Below, piece by piece: positions 29,699 through 39,276 of a DNA stretch of 64,000 bases. The position numbers were made by a program, and so were the translations under genes. The DNA is taken from contig NZ_JABBCH010000010.1 in the NCBI RefSeq assembly GCF_012952295.1, positions 62,001-126,000 of the forward strand, in the 5' to 3' direction. Source of the stretch: Crystallibacter degradans. Its GTDB lineage: Bacteria > Actinomycetota > Actinomycetes > Actinomycetales > Micrococcaceae. The notes under the pieces are model-generated. The model ran no database searches, had not been told where the DNA came from, and was given only the letters and a program-made list of their open reading frames with translations. Every line of letters starts with the position of its first letter. Positions within the stretch are counted from its first letter, which is position 1.

Positions 29699-31048
29699 CT
29701 ACCCGAAGATGTTGACCGGTTTAACGATGTCGGCGTAGATCAGCAGCGCGCCCATGCCCATCATCAGGATGGCCACCGCGTAGGTCAGCGGCAGCAGCTT
29801 GGCAATGTCCACCGGCCCCGGATCCGGCCGGCGGAACAGCTTGGCGAAGCCGCGGCGAACCGCTTCCCACAGCGCCCCGGCAACGTGTCCGCCGTCGAGC
29901 GGCAAAAGCGGGATCAGGTTGAACACGAACAAAGCCAGGTTCACCGAACCGACCAAACCGATCAGCGACGCCGCCCGCGCCTCGAACGGGATTTCCTCCA
30001 TCGCGCTGATCTCGCCGGCGATCCTGCCCACGCCCACCACGCTCATCGGACCGTTAGGGTCGCGCGGGGCGTCGCTGAAGGCGGCCTCGGCGACATCGGC
30101 CAGCCGCTGCGGCAGATTAAGCACGACGCCGGCAATCGCCTGTAGGTTCTCCCCCACCGCCGGCAGCACGGCCGTGACCGGCTGCGGGACCAGTTCCTGG
30201 GTCGAGCCCATGCCCACGAAGCCGACCTCTTCCATTACCGGGTCGCCGTTGGCATCGAGCACCAGCTCGTTGGACTCGTCGAAGACCGGACGTTCCGAGA
30301 GCACCGGCGTGATGGTGGTGCTGATGCTCTGCCCGTCGCGCTCAAGCGTGATGGGCGTGGCCTCGCCGGCGGCGTCCCGGATCCAGCGGGTGAGTTCGTA
30401 CCAGTCCGTTACCGGCTTGCCGTCGAAGGACGTGACGGTGTCACCGGGCAGGATTCCCGCGGCGGTTGCCGGTGCCTGCGGATCCGACGGCAGGCAGTCG
30501 GTCTGCCCGGTTTCGGCCTGCTGCGCGGCGCTGACCACGCACTTGTTGACCTCGCTGATGGTGGTACTGGGCTGGGCCGCACCGAAGCCCACCATCACAA
30601 TCCCGAGCAGGACCACGCCGATCACCAGGTTCACGAACGGGCCGCCGAGCATGATGATCATGCGTTTGAACACCGGCAGTTTGTAGAACACGCGGTTATC
30701 GTCGCCCGGCTGCAGCCGCTCCGCCTCGGCTTGCCGGGCGTCGTTGGCCAGCTGCTGGAACATGCCGGTGCTGGACTGGCGCACCGATGCCGCGCCGGTC
30801 TTGTCCTTCGCCGGCGGGTACATTCCGATCATGGAGACATAGCCGCCGAGCGGAATCGCCTTGACGCCGTACTCGGTTTCGCCCTTTTTCTTCGACCAGA
30901 GGGTCTTCCCGAAGCCCACCATGTACTGGGTGACACGGACCTTGAACAGTTTGGCCGGCAGCAGATGGCCCACTTCGTGCAGCGCGATGGAGAGCGCAAT
31001 GCCCACCGCGACGAAGAGGACTCCGAGAATAAAGAGAAGTACGGTCAC
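29699..31048 (-). CDS. Site-2 protease RseP family (M50 membrane zinc metalloprotease)
   Basis: This intramembrane protease cleaves membrane-anchored anti-sigma factors and signal remnants. The zinc motif HEVGH sits at residues 24-28 inside the first membrane segment. One PDZ domain is central ('AGILPGDTVTSFDGKPV'), and the second metal-binding motif LDGGH appears near the C-terminus. The GTG at 31048 overlaps the dxr stop (GTGA), and starting there gives 449 residues. The dxr-rsep order is a conserved actinobacterial pair. Confidence 0.92.
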   Translation of the reverse strand: MTVLLFILGVLFVAVGIALSIALHEVGHLLPAKLFKVRVTQYMVGFGKTLWSKKKGETEYGVKAIPLGGYVSMIGMYPPAKDKTGAASVRQSSTGMFQQLANDARQAEAERLQPGDDNRVFYKLPVFKRMIIMLGGPFVNLVIGVVLLGIVMVGFGAAQPSTTISEVNKCVVSAAQQAETGQTDCLPSDPQAPATAAGILPGDTVTSFDGKPVTDWYELTRWIRDAAGEATPITLERDGQSISTTITPVLSERPVFDESNELVLDANGDPVMEEVGFVGMGSTQELVPQPVTAVLPAVGENLQAIAGVVLNLPQRLADVAEAAFSDAPRDPNGPMSVVGVGRIAGEISAMEEIPFEARAASLIGLVGSVNLALFVFNLIPLLPLDGGHVAGALWEAVRRGFAKLFRRPDPGPVDIAKLLPLTYAVAILMMGMGALLIYADIVKPVNIFG

Positions 31049-32256
31049 ATCATTCCTAAACGTTTGCGGGCTTCGGTTCGTGCCCACGTTTCTGCTGCCA
31101 GCACGGACTCCACGGTCAGTTCCGCGGAGCCGGCGTGGTCGGCTACCACAGCGGCGACGATGTCCACGATATCCACAAAACCGATCATGCCGTCGTGGAA
31201 AGCGTCCACTGCTTCCTCATTGGCGGCGTTGTAGACGGCCATGAAGGTGCTGCCCTGGGCGGCGGCCTGCTTGGCCAGCCGGACCGCGGGAAACACCTCG
31301 TCGTCCAGCGGCTCGAAGGTCCACGTCACGGCGCTGGACCAGTCGCACGGCCTCGCCGCTCCCGGAACCCGCTGCGGCCAGCCGAGCCCCAGCGCGATGG
31401 GCAGGCGCATATCCGGCGGCGATGCCTGGGCAATGGTCGAGCCATCCACGAACTGGACCATGGAGTGGACCACGGACTGCGGGTGCACCACCACATCGAT
31501 CTTCTCCAGCGGCACGTCGAAGAGCAGGTGCGCCTCGATGACTTCAAGCGCCTTGTTGACCATGGTGGCCGAATTTGTCGTCACCATCCGGCCCATGTCC
31601 CAGGTGGGGTGCGCCAGTGCCTGCTGCGGGGTCACGGCGCCCAGTTCCGCGCGGGTCCTGCCGCGGAACGGCCCGCCGGACGCGGTGACGATCAGCCGGT
31701 CCACTTCGGCCGCTGAGCCGGAGCGCAGCGCCTGGACCAGGGCGGAGTGCTCAGAATCCACCGGAACCAGCTGGCCGGGCTTCGCGGCCCGTTTGACCAG
31801 CTCGCCCCCGGCGATAAGGGACTCCTTGTTCGCCAGCGCCAGCAGATGGCCGGCTTCGAGCGCCGCCAGGGTCGGCACCAGGCCGATCGAGCCGGTAATG
31901 CCATTGAGTACGACGTCGGCGTTCGGCCAGGCGGCGATGCTCGCCGACGCGTCGTGGCCGGCAAAAAGTTCGGGCTCGTAGCCGCAGATGCCCGCGTCCG
32001 CGGCAGCTGCCTTGATCGCCGTAGCCAGGTCCTCCCGCGTTCCGCTGGCAATGCCGACCGCCTCCGCCCGGGTGTGGACTGCCTGCCGGGCTACCAGCTC
32101 CAGATTGCCGCCGCCGGCAGCAAGGGCTGTCACTTCGAACCGGTCCGGGGCGCCGTCGATCACATCGATGCCTTGGGTTCCGATGGAACCGGTGGACCCC
32201 AGCAGCACTACTTTCCGTGGCCGGCCGGCTGCCTCTGGGTCGCTAAGAAAATCCAT
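31045..32256 (-). CDS. dxr: 1-deoxy-D-xylulose 5-phosphate reductoisomerase
   Basis: Dxr converts DXP to MEP, the committed step of the MEP isoprenoid pathway, with NADPH. The 403-residue protein has the N-terminal nucleotide fold 'VLLGSTGSIGTQGIDVI', the metal-binding 'VPVDSEHSALVQAL', and the loop 'LTASGGPFRG'-like segment. The ATG at 32256 is preceded by GGAAG; an earlier Met is in unrelated sequence. It overlaps the RseP-type gene. Confidence 0.95.
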   Translation of the reverse strand: MDFLSDPEAAGRPRKVVLLGSTGSIGTQGIDVIDGAPDRFEVTALAAGGGNLELVARQAVHTRAEAVGIASGTREDLATAIKAAAADAGICGYEPELFAGHDASASIAAWPNADVVLNGITGSIGLVPTLAALEAGHLLALANKESLIAGGELVKRAAKPGQLVPVDSEHSALVQALRSGSAAEVDRLIVTASGGPFRGRTRAELGAVTPQQALAHPTWDMGRMVTTNSATMVNKALEVIEAHLLFDVPLEKIDVVVHPQSVVHSMVQFVDGSTIAQASPPDMRLPIALGLGWPQRVPGAARPCDWSSAVTWTFEPLDDEVFPAVRLAKQAAAQGSTFMAVYNAANEEAVDAFHDGMIGFVDIVDIVAAVVADHAGSAELTVESVLAAETWARTEARKRLGMM

Positions 32257-32307
32257 ATCTTCCAGTATCCCGCACCCAACCCCGGCCAGCGGCACCCGGA
32301 GAGACAC

Positions 32308-32340
32308 AACGACCGGTGGGAGTTCATCGCACCGGTCGTT
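32308..32340. terminator. Hairpin between dxr and an SDR gene
   Basis: AACGACCGGTG and CACCGGTCGTT pair perfectly (11 bp) around an 11-nt loop, downstream of the minus-strand SDR gene and before dxr. Confidence 0.65.
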
Positions 32341-32379
32341 CGGAGTGTTCTGGCTAGGCTCAGCAGCTGGCCTCCACAG

Positions 32380-33045
32380 TTAGGCGAAGGCGGCTACTGC
32401 TTCCTTGACCGGAACATCTCCGGAGATCAGGTTGAGGAGCTGGCGCTCACCGGCACCCGTGTGCAGCAATTCCGCCAACCCGGCGGCAACATCCGCCCGC
32501 GGCACGGGACCGCGCTCCTCCACCAGGTCCAGGCGGACGATGCCGCTGCCGGCGTCGTCGGTCAATTGGCCGGGACGGACAATGGTCCACTTCAGGTCGC
32601 GGGTTTTGAGGTCCTCTTCGGCTGCCAGCTTGGCCCGCAGGTAGGCGACGAAGACCTCGTCCATGCCCTCCGGTGTAGCGCCGTCGCGGACGAGATCGTT
32701 GCCCATCGAGGAAATCTGGATAAAGCGCTCGACACCGGCTGCCTCGGCGGCATCCGCCAGCAGCACGGCGGCGCCCAGGTCCACCGTTTCCTTCCGTTCG
32801 ACCCCGCTGCCCGGCCCGGCACCTGCTGCGAAGACCGCCGCATCGGCGCCCTTCAGGATTTTTGCGACCTCGTCCACCGAGGCGCTCTCCAGATCCACCA
32901 CCTCGGGGATGGCACCGTCCACCATCAGGTTGGCGCTCTGCTCCGGTTTGCGGATCAGACCAACCACCTCATGCCGGCCCGCGGCCAGGATCCTGGTCAG
33001 TTCGCGTGCGATTTTTCCATGTCCACCTGCAATAACTATGCGCAT
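32380..33045 (-). CDS. NAD(P)-binding atypical short-chain dehydrogenase
   Basis: The 221-residue protein starts with the nucleotide-binding 'MRIVIAGGHGKIARELTRIL' and has the NAD(P)H-binding-like or YwnB-type pattern ('VFAAGAGPGSGVERKETVDLGAAVLLADAAEAAGVERFIQISS', 'DLKWTIVRPGQLTDD'). These proteins are often of unknown role. I choose the internal ATG at 33045 over one five codons earlier because the family begins there. Confidence 0.82.
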   Translation of the reverse strand: MRIVIAGGHGKIARELTRILAAGRHEVVGLIRKPEQSANLMVDGAIPEVVDLESASVDEVAKILKGADAAVFAAGAGPGSGVERKETVDLGAAVLLADAAEAAGVERFIQISSMGNDLVRDGATPEGMDEVFVAYLRAKLAAEEDLKTRDLKWTIVRPGQLTDDAGSGIVRLDLVEERGPVPRADVAAGLAELLHTGAGERQLLNLISGDVPVKEAVAAFA

Positions 33046-33105
33046 GACCGGTGCAACCACACTTCAGTGCAGGCTATTCCAACCCGTCCGATGCCAGCCC
33101 GCCAT

Positions 33106-33915
33106 TCAGCCTGCCAGCCCGGCCCGGCGCAGCGTCTGCTCGGCGTGCTTGATCAGCGGGCCGTCAACCATCTTCCCGCGGAAACGGAACACACCCGGTT
33201 CCGTCCGGGCGGCCTCCAGTAGCGCCGCGGCATCGGCAACGGCGGCCTCGGATGGGAGGTAGGCGGCGCGGATGACCGGTATCTGGCTCGGATGGATCAC
33301 GGCCTTGGCACCGAATCCGCAGGCCACGGTGTCGTCGGCCTCGGCAGCCAGGCCGTCCAGATCCGGAATATCCACATAAACCGAATCGATGGCCGTCTTG
33401 CCGTAGGCAGCGGCCGCCAGCAGTACCTGCGAGCGCGCCTGCCGTGCGACGTCCCGATAGGTCCCGCCGGCGTTGCGGCTGGAGGTCCCGCCGAGCGAGG
33501 CAAGCAGGTCTTCCGCCCCCCACATCAGCGCAACGACGTTCCCGGTGCGCGCGATGTCAGGGGCGGAGAGGACGCCCAGCGCCGTCTCGCACAGCGCCAC
33601 GACGTCGTACCCGCCCAGCCCGGCAATGGCGTCCGCATTCTCGGATTTGGCCAGCATGATGGTGGTGTAGCCGGTACGCTGCAGCGCCGCCATGTCCAGG
33701 GAGTGGTCTTCGGTTCCGAGCGGGTTGACGCGCACGATGGTCCGCCCCGGATCCAGCGGGTTGTCGATCACGGCTTGCCGGGCCTGCGCCCGGTCCGCCG
33801 GCGCTACGGCGTCCTCCAGGTCCAGGATGACCGCGTCCGCACGGTCCGCCGCCTTGGCATAACGCTCGGGCCGGTCCGCGGGACAGAACAGGATGGCCGG
33901 GCCCATGGCAAACAT
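33106..33915 (-). CDS. CitE-like aldolase/lyase (HpcH/HpaI family)
   Basis: This 269-residue TIM-barrel lyase has 'DAVILDLEDAV' with the metal-binding acidic residues, 'RVNPLGTEDHSLD' and 'WGAEDLLASLGG'. In actinobacteria a CitE-like lyase in the leucine operon (mycobacterial Rv2498c type) cleaves HMG-CoA-type thioesters to acetyl-CoA and acetoacetate. Because no HMG-CoA lyase of the HmgL type is present here, this is the probable last enzyme. The ATG overlaps the maoC stop by one base. Substrate specificity is inferred from context. Confidence 0.83.
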   Translation of the reverse strand: MFAMGPAILFCPADRPERYAKAADRADAVILDLEDAVAPADRAQARQAVIDNPLDPGRTIVRVNPLGTEDHSLDMAALQRTGYTTIMLAKSENADAIAGLGGYDVVALCETALGVLSAPDIARTGNVVALMWGAEDLLASLGGTSSRNAGGTYRDVARQARSQVLLAAAAYGKTAIDSVYVDIPDLDGLAAEADDTVACGFGAKAVIHPSQIPVIRAAYLPSEAAVADAAALLEAARTEPGVFRFRGKMVDGPLIKHAEQTLRRAGLAG

Positions 33916-34496
33916 CAGCCGAGCTCCTGGTTCCGGAAGCGGTTCCTGGCCTCCGGCTCGGTCTGGCTCTGCCGGTGCCCTTCTTCGGTCCACATCAGGC
34001 AGCTGCGCACCGCCGTGGCGACAATGTCCTCGTGCTGGTTGCGTCCGGTATGGCTCATGGTGACGATCCCCTGCCCGCGCCGTGAGGCCGAGAGCCGCTT
34101 GTCGGTCACGGTTGTCTCGGTGTACAGCGTGTCGCCGTGGAAGAGCGGATGCGGGAAGTTGATGTCCGTCAGTCCCAACTGGGCCACGATAGTGCCCTGG
34201 GTGAGCTGGGTGACGGACTGCCCAACCACCGTGGCAAGCGTAAACATGGAGTTCACCAGTCGCTGCCCGAACGGCTGCGATGCGGACCAGTCCGCATCCA
34301 GGTGCAGGGCCTGGCTGTTCATGGTCATCGTGGTGAACAGGACGTTGTCCGCTTCGGTAATGGTCCGGCCCGGCCGGTGCGCGTAGACGGTACCGGGCTG
34401 GAGCTCGTCGTAGTAGAGCCCGCGCTGGGTGATGGTGGTCCGCAGGTCCTCGCCCGGCGTTCCGCTGCTTCCTGTGCCCATACTTCCGGTGCTCAT
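33915..34496 (-). CDS. MaoC family dehydratase (enoyl-CoA hydratase type)
   Basis: This 193-residue single-hotdog MaoC protein has '[27 protein letters not shown]' and a following '[19 protein letters not shown]'. It probably hydrates 3-methylglutaconyl-CoA before the CitE-like lyase. It sits between scoB and citE with overlapping ends. The N-terminal 20 residues are Gly/Ser/Thr-rich and not conserved. A mesaconyl-CoA type activity is also possible. Confidence 0.8.
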   Translation of the reverse strand: MSTGSMGTGSSGTPGEDLRTTITQRGLYYDELQPGTVYAHRPGRTITEADNVLFTTMTMNSQALHLDADWSASQPFGQRLVNSMFTLATVVGQSVTQLTQGTIVAQLGLTDINFPHPLFHGDTLYTETTVTDKRLSASRRGQGIVTMSHTGRNQHEDIVATAVRSCLMWTEEGHRQSQTEPEARNRFRNQELG

Positions 34497-35146
34497 ACGT
34501 CGTCGACCTCGTGTTCTTCGATGTTCAGGTCGGCACCGGTGGCAGCCACGACCTCGTCCACGCTGACACCCGGCGCCACTTCGCGCAGCACCAGCCCGTC
34601 TTCGGTGACGTCGATGACGGCCAGGTCGGTGATGATCCGGTCCACACAGCCCTTGCCGGTCAGCGGAAGCGAGCAGCTCTTGAGGATCTTCGGGTTGCCC
34701 TTCCGGTCCACGTGCTCCATCATCACGATCAGCCGCTTGGCGCCGAAGACCAGGTCCATGGCTCCGCCCATGCCCTTAACCATCTTGCCCGGCACCATCC
34801 AGTTGGCCAGGTCCCCGTTTTCGGCCACTTCCATCGCCCCGAGGACCGCCACGTCCACGTGTCCGCCGCGGACCATGCCGAAAGAGGTCGACGAGTCGAA
34901 GATCGCCGCGCCCCGGTTGAGCGTGACCGTTTCCTTGCCGGCATTGATCAGGTCCGGGTCGAGGTTTTCCTCCGTGGGATAGGGCCCGACGCCGAGGATT
35001 CCGTTCTCGGAGTGCAGCACCACCTCCACATCGTCCGGAATGTAGTTAGGGATCAGGGTAGGCATCCCGATGCCAAGGTTCACGTACTGGCCGTTGCGCA
35101 GCTCCTTGGCTACGCGGGCGGCGAGTTCGGTGCGCGTCAGTGCCAT
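34493..35146 (-). CDS. scoB: 3-oxoacid CoA-transferase subunit B
   Basis: This 217-residue subunit carries the catalytic glutamate in '[16 protein letters not shown]' and ends after the standard ScoB length. With ScoA it moves CoA from succinyl-CoA to acetoacetate, completing leucine and ketone-body breakdown. It overlaps maoC by four bases and begins two bases after scoA. Confidence 0.9.
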   Translation of the reverse strand: MALTRTELAARVAKELRNGQYVNLGIGMPTLIPNYIPDDVEVVLHSENGILGVGPYPTEENLDPDLINAGKETVTLNRGAAIFDSSTSFGMVRGGHVDVAVLGAMEVAENGDLANWMVPGKMVKGMGGAMDLVFGAKRLIVMMEHVDRKGNPKILKSCSLPLTGKGCVDRIITDLAVIDVTEDGLVLREVAPGVSVDEVVAATGADLNIEEHEVDDV

Positions 35147-35148
35147 CG

Positions 35149-35919
35149 TCAGTTCCCCTTCCCCGCGCCGGCCTCGGTGACCGTACGCTTCTCGATCCGT
35201 TTCTCCACGTCGCCGGCCACCACCACGCGCTGGACGAAGATGCCCGGCGTGTGGATGTGCTGCGGATCCAGCTCGCCCGGTTCAACCAGTTCCTCCACCT
35301 CGGCGATCGTGACCTTGCCTGCCATGGCCGCCAGCGGATTGAAGTTCATCGCGGTCACGTGGTAAATCAGGTTGCCCAGCCGGTCGCCCTTCCACGCATG
35401 CACCAGCCCGAAGTCGGGCCGCAGCGACTCTTCAAGCACGTAGTCCGCGCCGCCAAAGCTGCGCACCTCCTTAGGTGCCGATGCAATCGCAACGTTCCCC
35501 TCGGCGTCGTACTTTTGCGGCAGTCCCCCTTCGCTGACCTGCGTGCCGACGCCCGCCGTCGTATAGAAGGCCGGAATGCCGGCACCGCCGGCGCGAAGTT
35601 TCTCGGCCAGCGTGCCCTGCGGGGTCAGCTCCACCTCGAGTTCGCCGGCCAAATACTGCCGGGCGAACTCCTTGTTCTCGCCCACGTAGGAGCTGATGGT
35701 CCGCCGGATCCTGCCGTCTGCCAGCAGCACGCCCAGGCCCCAATCGTCCACGCCGCAGTTGTTGCTGATGGTTTCCAGGTCCTTGGTGCCGCGATCGTGG
35801 AGGGCCTGGATCAGGGTCACCGGGATGCCGCACAGGCCGAAACCTCCCACGGCCAGCGAGGCCCCGTCCTGGATATCGGCCACGGCCTCCGCCGCGCTGC
35901 CTACAACCTTGTTAATCAC
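35149..35919 (-). CDS. scoA: 3-oxoacid CoA-transferase subunit A
   Basis: This 256-residue subunit has '[20 protein letters not shown]' near the start and '[19 protein letters not shown]'. It forms the alpha half of succinyl-CoA:3-ketoacid CoA transferase with ScoB. The gene starts about 40 bases after the acyl-CoA dehydrogenase stop, inside the leucine operon. Confidence 0.9.
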   Translation of the reverse strand: MINKVVGSAAEAVADIQDGASLAVGGFGLCGIPVTLIQALHDRGTKDLETISNNCGVDDWGLGVLLADGRIRRTISSYVGENKEFARQYLAGELEVELTPQGTLAEKLRAGGAGIPAFYTTAGVGTQVSEGGLPQKYDAEGNVAIASAPKEVRSFGGADYVLEESLRPDFGLVHAWKGDRLGNLIYHVTAMNFNPLAAMAGKVTIAEVEELVEPGELDPQHIHTPGIFVQRVVVAGDVEKRIEKRTVTEAGAGKGN

Positions 35920-35958
35920 GTTGTCCCTAGCCTTCCGTCGATCGTGGCCGGTGCGCGG

Positions 35959-37134
35959 TCAGAGCCCGAGTTCGCGGGCGATGAGCATCAGCTGCACTTC
36001 GGTGGTTCCTTCGCCGACTTCGAGGATCTTCGAATCCCGGTAATGCCGTGCCACCCGGAACTCGTTGATGAACCCGAATCCGCCGAAGATCTGCGTGGCG
36101 TCGCGGGCGTTGTCCATGGCCGCTTCGCCTGCCACCATCTTTGCAATAGCGGAGTGGGTTTTGAAGGGCTTGCCCGCAAGCATCCTGGCCGCGGCGTCAT
36201 AGTAGGTTAGCCGGGCGGTGTGCGCGCGGGCCTGCATGCGGGCGATCTTGAACTGGATCGCTTGGAAGGACCCAATGTTGGTCCCGAAGGCCTGCCGGTC
36301 CTTGGCGTACCGCACCGATTCGTCCACGCAACCCTGCGCGGCTCCGGTGGCGAGCGCAGCGATGGCGATGCGGCCCTCGTCCAGGATCTGCAGGAAGTTG
36401 GCGTAGCCCCGGCCGCGTTCCCCCAGCAAGTTGGCTTCCGGCACGTGCACGTCCTTCAACGTGAGCGGATGCGTGTCCGAAGCGTTCCAGCCGACCTTGT
36501 TGTAGGCCTTCTCCGCGGTGAAGCCCGGGGTGTCGGTGGGCACCAGGATGGTGGAGATCTCTTTCTTGGTGCTCCCGTCCTCCCGCTCCGAGGTGCCCGT
36601 GACCGCCGTGACGGTGACCAGCTTCGTGATGTCCGTGCCGGAGTTGGTGATGAACTCTTTGTTGCCGTTGATGACCCACTCGTTCCCTTGGCCACCCTCC
36701 ACCAGCTGGGCCCGGGTCTTGGTGCCGCCGGCGTCCGATCCGGCCTCGGGTTCCGTCAGGCCGAAGCCGGCGAGCGCCTGGCCGCTGGCGAGCATGGGCA
36801 GCCACGCGGCCTTTTGCTCCTCCGTGCCGAAGCGGTAGATCGGCATCGCGCCCAGCGAGACGCCTGCTTCCAGGGTGATGGCCACCGACTGGTCCACCCG
36901 GCCCAGCTGCTCCAAGGCCAGCGCCAGCGCAAAGTAGTCCCCGCCCATGCCGCCGTATTCCTCCGGGAAGGGCAGCCCGAAGAGGCCCATTTCGCCCATC
37001 TGTTTGACCACGTCGTAGGGGAAGGTGTGGTCCTCGTCGTGTTTGGCGGACACCGGGGCCACCACTTGGTCGGCGAAGTCCCGGACGGCATCCACCAGGT
37101 CCTGGTGGTCCTCGCTGAGGGAAAAATCAGGCAT
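35959..37134 (-). CDS. Acyl-CoA dehydrogenase, probably isovaleryl-CoA dehydrogenase
   Basis: This 391-residue flavoenzyme has the family signatures '[17 protein letters not shown]' and, near the end, '[23 protein letters not shown]', with the likely base glutamate in 'EVGEGTTEV'. Next to methylcrotonyl-type carboxylase genes it most likely oxidises isovaleryl-CoA to 3-methylcrotonyl-CoA. An isobutyryl- or short-chain role is possible. I choose the ATG at 37134, which overlaps the carboxylase stop region. Confidence 0.87.
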   Translation of the reverse strand: MPDFSLSEDHQDLVDAVRDFADQVVAPVSAKHDEDHTFPYDVVKQMGEMGLFGLPFPEEYGGMGGDYFALALALEQLGRVDQSVAITLEAGVSLGAMPIYRFGTEEQKAAWLPMLASGQALAGFGLTEPEAGSDAGGTKTRAQLVEGGQGNEWVINGNKEFITNSGTDITKLVTVTAVTGTSEREDGSTKKEISTILVPTDTPGFTAEKAYNKVGWNASDTHPLTLKDVHVPEANLLGERGRGYANFLQILDEGRIAIAALATGAAQGCVDESVRYAKDRQAFGTNIGSFQAIQFKIARMQARAHTARLTYYDAAARMLAGKPFKTHSAIAKMVAGEAAMDNARDATQIFGGFGFINEFRVARHYRDSKILEVGEGTTEVQLMLIARELGL

Positions 37135-39271
37135 GCTCGGCTTCCTTCTGTTCCGTTGTTTCCGCCCCGCCGGCAGGATCTGCTGCGACGACGACGGCGA
37201 CAATCTGGCCGGCTTTGACCAGATCGCCGGGTTTGAGATGGATACTTACTTCTCCGGCCACGGCCGCGGTGAGCTGGTGCTCCATTTTCATGGCCTCCAC
37301 GGTCAGCACGGTCTGCCCGGCCTCGACGTGCTCCCCGTTGCTCACGGCGACCGCGGTCACGGTGCCCGGCATCGGCGAGCGCACCTCAGGTGACAGCTCG
37401 CCCTCCTCGCGGTGGATCCGCTCCAGCGCCTCGGCCAACCGGCGCTTCCGGTCCCGCACCGTCAGCCCGACGCAGAACCCGGCGTCGGCGATCCAGATGG
37501 TCCCGGTGCTCAGGTCGACGGCATGGCGAAAGGGCTTCCGCACCCCATTGACGACGGCGGCTCCCGCCTCTTGCTCAAGGCTCACCGTAAAGCTGCTGCC
37601 GGCTACTTCCGCGCGGAAGACTGCCTGGCTGCCCGTGCTCCCGGGACTTAGACGGGTCAGCGCAACCTCGCGAGGTTCCCCATGGGGCATGGCGAAACTG
37701 ACCACCGTGGGCACGGCGCTGCCCACCCGCCAGCCATCGCCGGCCGCCCAAGGGGAATCAGCCCGCAGGGAATCCGGTTGCGGAGAGTCAGGGTGCGGGA
37801 AGTCGGGTATTCGGGATTGCGGCAGCCGGGCTTCCCGTCCGCCCCGTCTGCCCTCCAGCCAGGCCACCGAAGCAGCCACGAGTTCCCCGTCGGTGACCCG
37901 GCGGAACGCCAGATGCGGCAGTTTCCGTTCGATCAACGTGGTGTCCAGGCGCCCGGCGCGCACGTCGTCGTCGTTCAGGAGCAGCCTCAGGTACTCGACG
38001 TTAGTGGGCACGCCCAGCACCACGGTCTCCCCCAGCGCCCCGTCCAGCCGGTCCAGGGCCTCCTCCCGGTCCTCGCCCCAGGCAATGACCTTGGCGAGCA
38101 TCGGGTCGTAGCTGCTGGAAATTTCCAGCCCGGGCAGCAGCGAACTGTCCACCCGGATGCCGTCGCCGGATGCTTCATGCAGCCCCAGCACCGTTCCGGC
38201 CGATGGCAAAAAGTCCTGTTCCGGATTCTCCGCATAGACGCGCGCTTCCACCGCGTGACCGATGAGAACGACGTCGGACTGGGCTATCGCCAGCGGCTCA
38301 CCCGCTGCCACGCGCAGCTGCCATTCGACCAGGTCCAGCCCGGTGACCAGTTCCGTGACCGGGTGCTCCACCTGCAGCCGGGTGTTCATCTCCATGAAGT
38401 AGAACTCGTCCGGGGTCTCGTCGGAAACCAGGAATTCGACTGTGCCGGCCCCGCTGTAGTCCACGCTGCGGGCGGCGTTGCAGGCGGCCTCGCCGATTCT
38501 CGCGCGGGTGGCTTCGTCCAGCAGCGGCGAGGGGGCTTCCTCGATCACCTTCTGGTGCCGGCGCTGGAGGGAGCATTCGCGTTCGCCCAGGTGGATAACG
38601 TTGCCGTGGTTGTCCGCCAGTACCTGGACCTCGATGTGGCGCGGACTGCGGATCAGCTTCTCCAGGAACAACGTGTCATCCCCGAACGCGGATGCAGCCA
38701 CGCGCCGGGCGGTGGCCAGGGTGGCCGGCAGCTGGTCAGGGCCGTCCACCACGTGCATGCCCTTGCCGCCGCCTCCGGCCGAGGGTTTGATCAGCAGCGG
38801 GTAGCCCACGCCGTTGGCGGCGTTGATCAGTTGTTCATCGCTCAGCCCGGGTTCGGCCAGGCCAGGCACCACCGGCACCTGGTAGCCGGCCACGTGGTTC
38901 TTGGACCGGATCTTGTCCCCCATGACGCCGATGGCCTTCACATTCGGCCCGATGAAGGTGATGCCGGCAGTCTCCAGCGCCTCGGCAAAGGCGAGGCTTT
39001 CGCTCAGGAAGCCGTAGCCGGGGTGGACGGCCTCGGCACCGGTCTGGCGGCAGGCGGAGATGATGGCCTCGATGGTCAGGTAGCTGGCGGTAGGCGCCGC
39101 CGGGCCGATCCTGACCGCAAGGTCGGCTTCACGCACGTGCCGGGCACCGGCGTCGGCGTCGGAATAGACCGCGACCGTGCGGATGCCCAGCCGGCGGCAG
39201 GTGCGGATCACCCGGCAGGCAATTTCCCCGCGGTTGGCGATCAGTACCGTAGTGAAGAGCTGTTCGGGCAT
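37127..39271 (-). CDS. Acyl-CoA carboxylase alpha subunit (biotin carboxylase + BCCP), methylcrotonyl-type
   Basis: This 714-residue protein combines a biotin carboxylase (residues 1 to about 450, '[20 protein letters not shown]', ATP-grasp '[12 protein letters not shown]') with a C-terminal biotin carrier domain ending in '[10 protein letters not shown]', where the lysine is biotinylated. The linker contains a low-complexity Asp/Ser/Pro stretch (about residues 520-555). In the leucine operon it carboxylates 3-methylcrotonyl-CoA with the beta subunit. The ATG at 39271 lies five bases after the beta-subunit stop; a GTG three codons earlier is possible. Confidence 0.9.
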   Translation of the reverse strand: MPEQLFTTVLIANRGEIACRVIRTCRRLGIRTVAVYSDADAGARHVREADLAVRIGPAAPTASYLTIEAIISACRQTGAEAVHPGYGFLSESLAFAEALETAGITFIGPNVKAIGVMGDKIRSKNHVAGYQVPVVPGLAEPGLSDEQLINAANGVGYPLLIKPSAGGGGKGMHVVDGPDQLPATLATARRVAASAFGDDTLFLEKLIRSPRHIEVQVLADNHGNVIHLGERECSLQRRHQKVIEEAPSPLLDEATRARIGEAACNAARSVDYSGAGTVEFLVSDETPDEFYFMEMNTRLQVEHPVTELVTGLDLVEWQLRVAAGEPLAIAQSDVVLIGHAVEARVYAENPEQDFLPSAGTVLGLHEASGDGIRVDSSLLPGLEISSSYDPMLAKVIAWGEDREEALDRLDGALGETVVLGVPTNVEYLRLLLNDDDVRAGRLDTTLIERKLPHLAFRRVTDGELVAASVAWLEGRRGGREARLPQSRIPDFPHPDSPQPDSLRADSPWAAGDGWRVGSAVPTVVSFAMPHGEPREVALTRLSPGSTGSQAVFRAEVAGSSFTVSLEQEAGAAVVNGVRKPFRHAVDLSTGTIWIADAGFCVGLTVRDRKRRLAEALERIHREEGELSPEVRSPMPGTVTAVAVSNGEHVEAGQTVLTVEAMKMEHQLTAAVAGEVSIHLKPGDLVKAGQIVAVVVAADPAGGAETTEQKEAEHA

Positions 39272-39276
39272 GGCGC

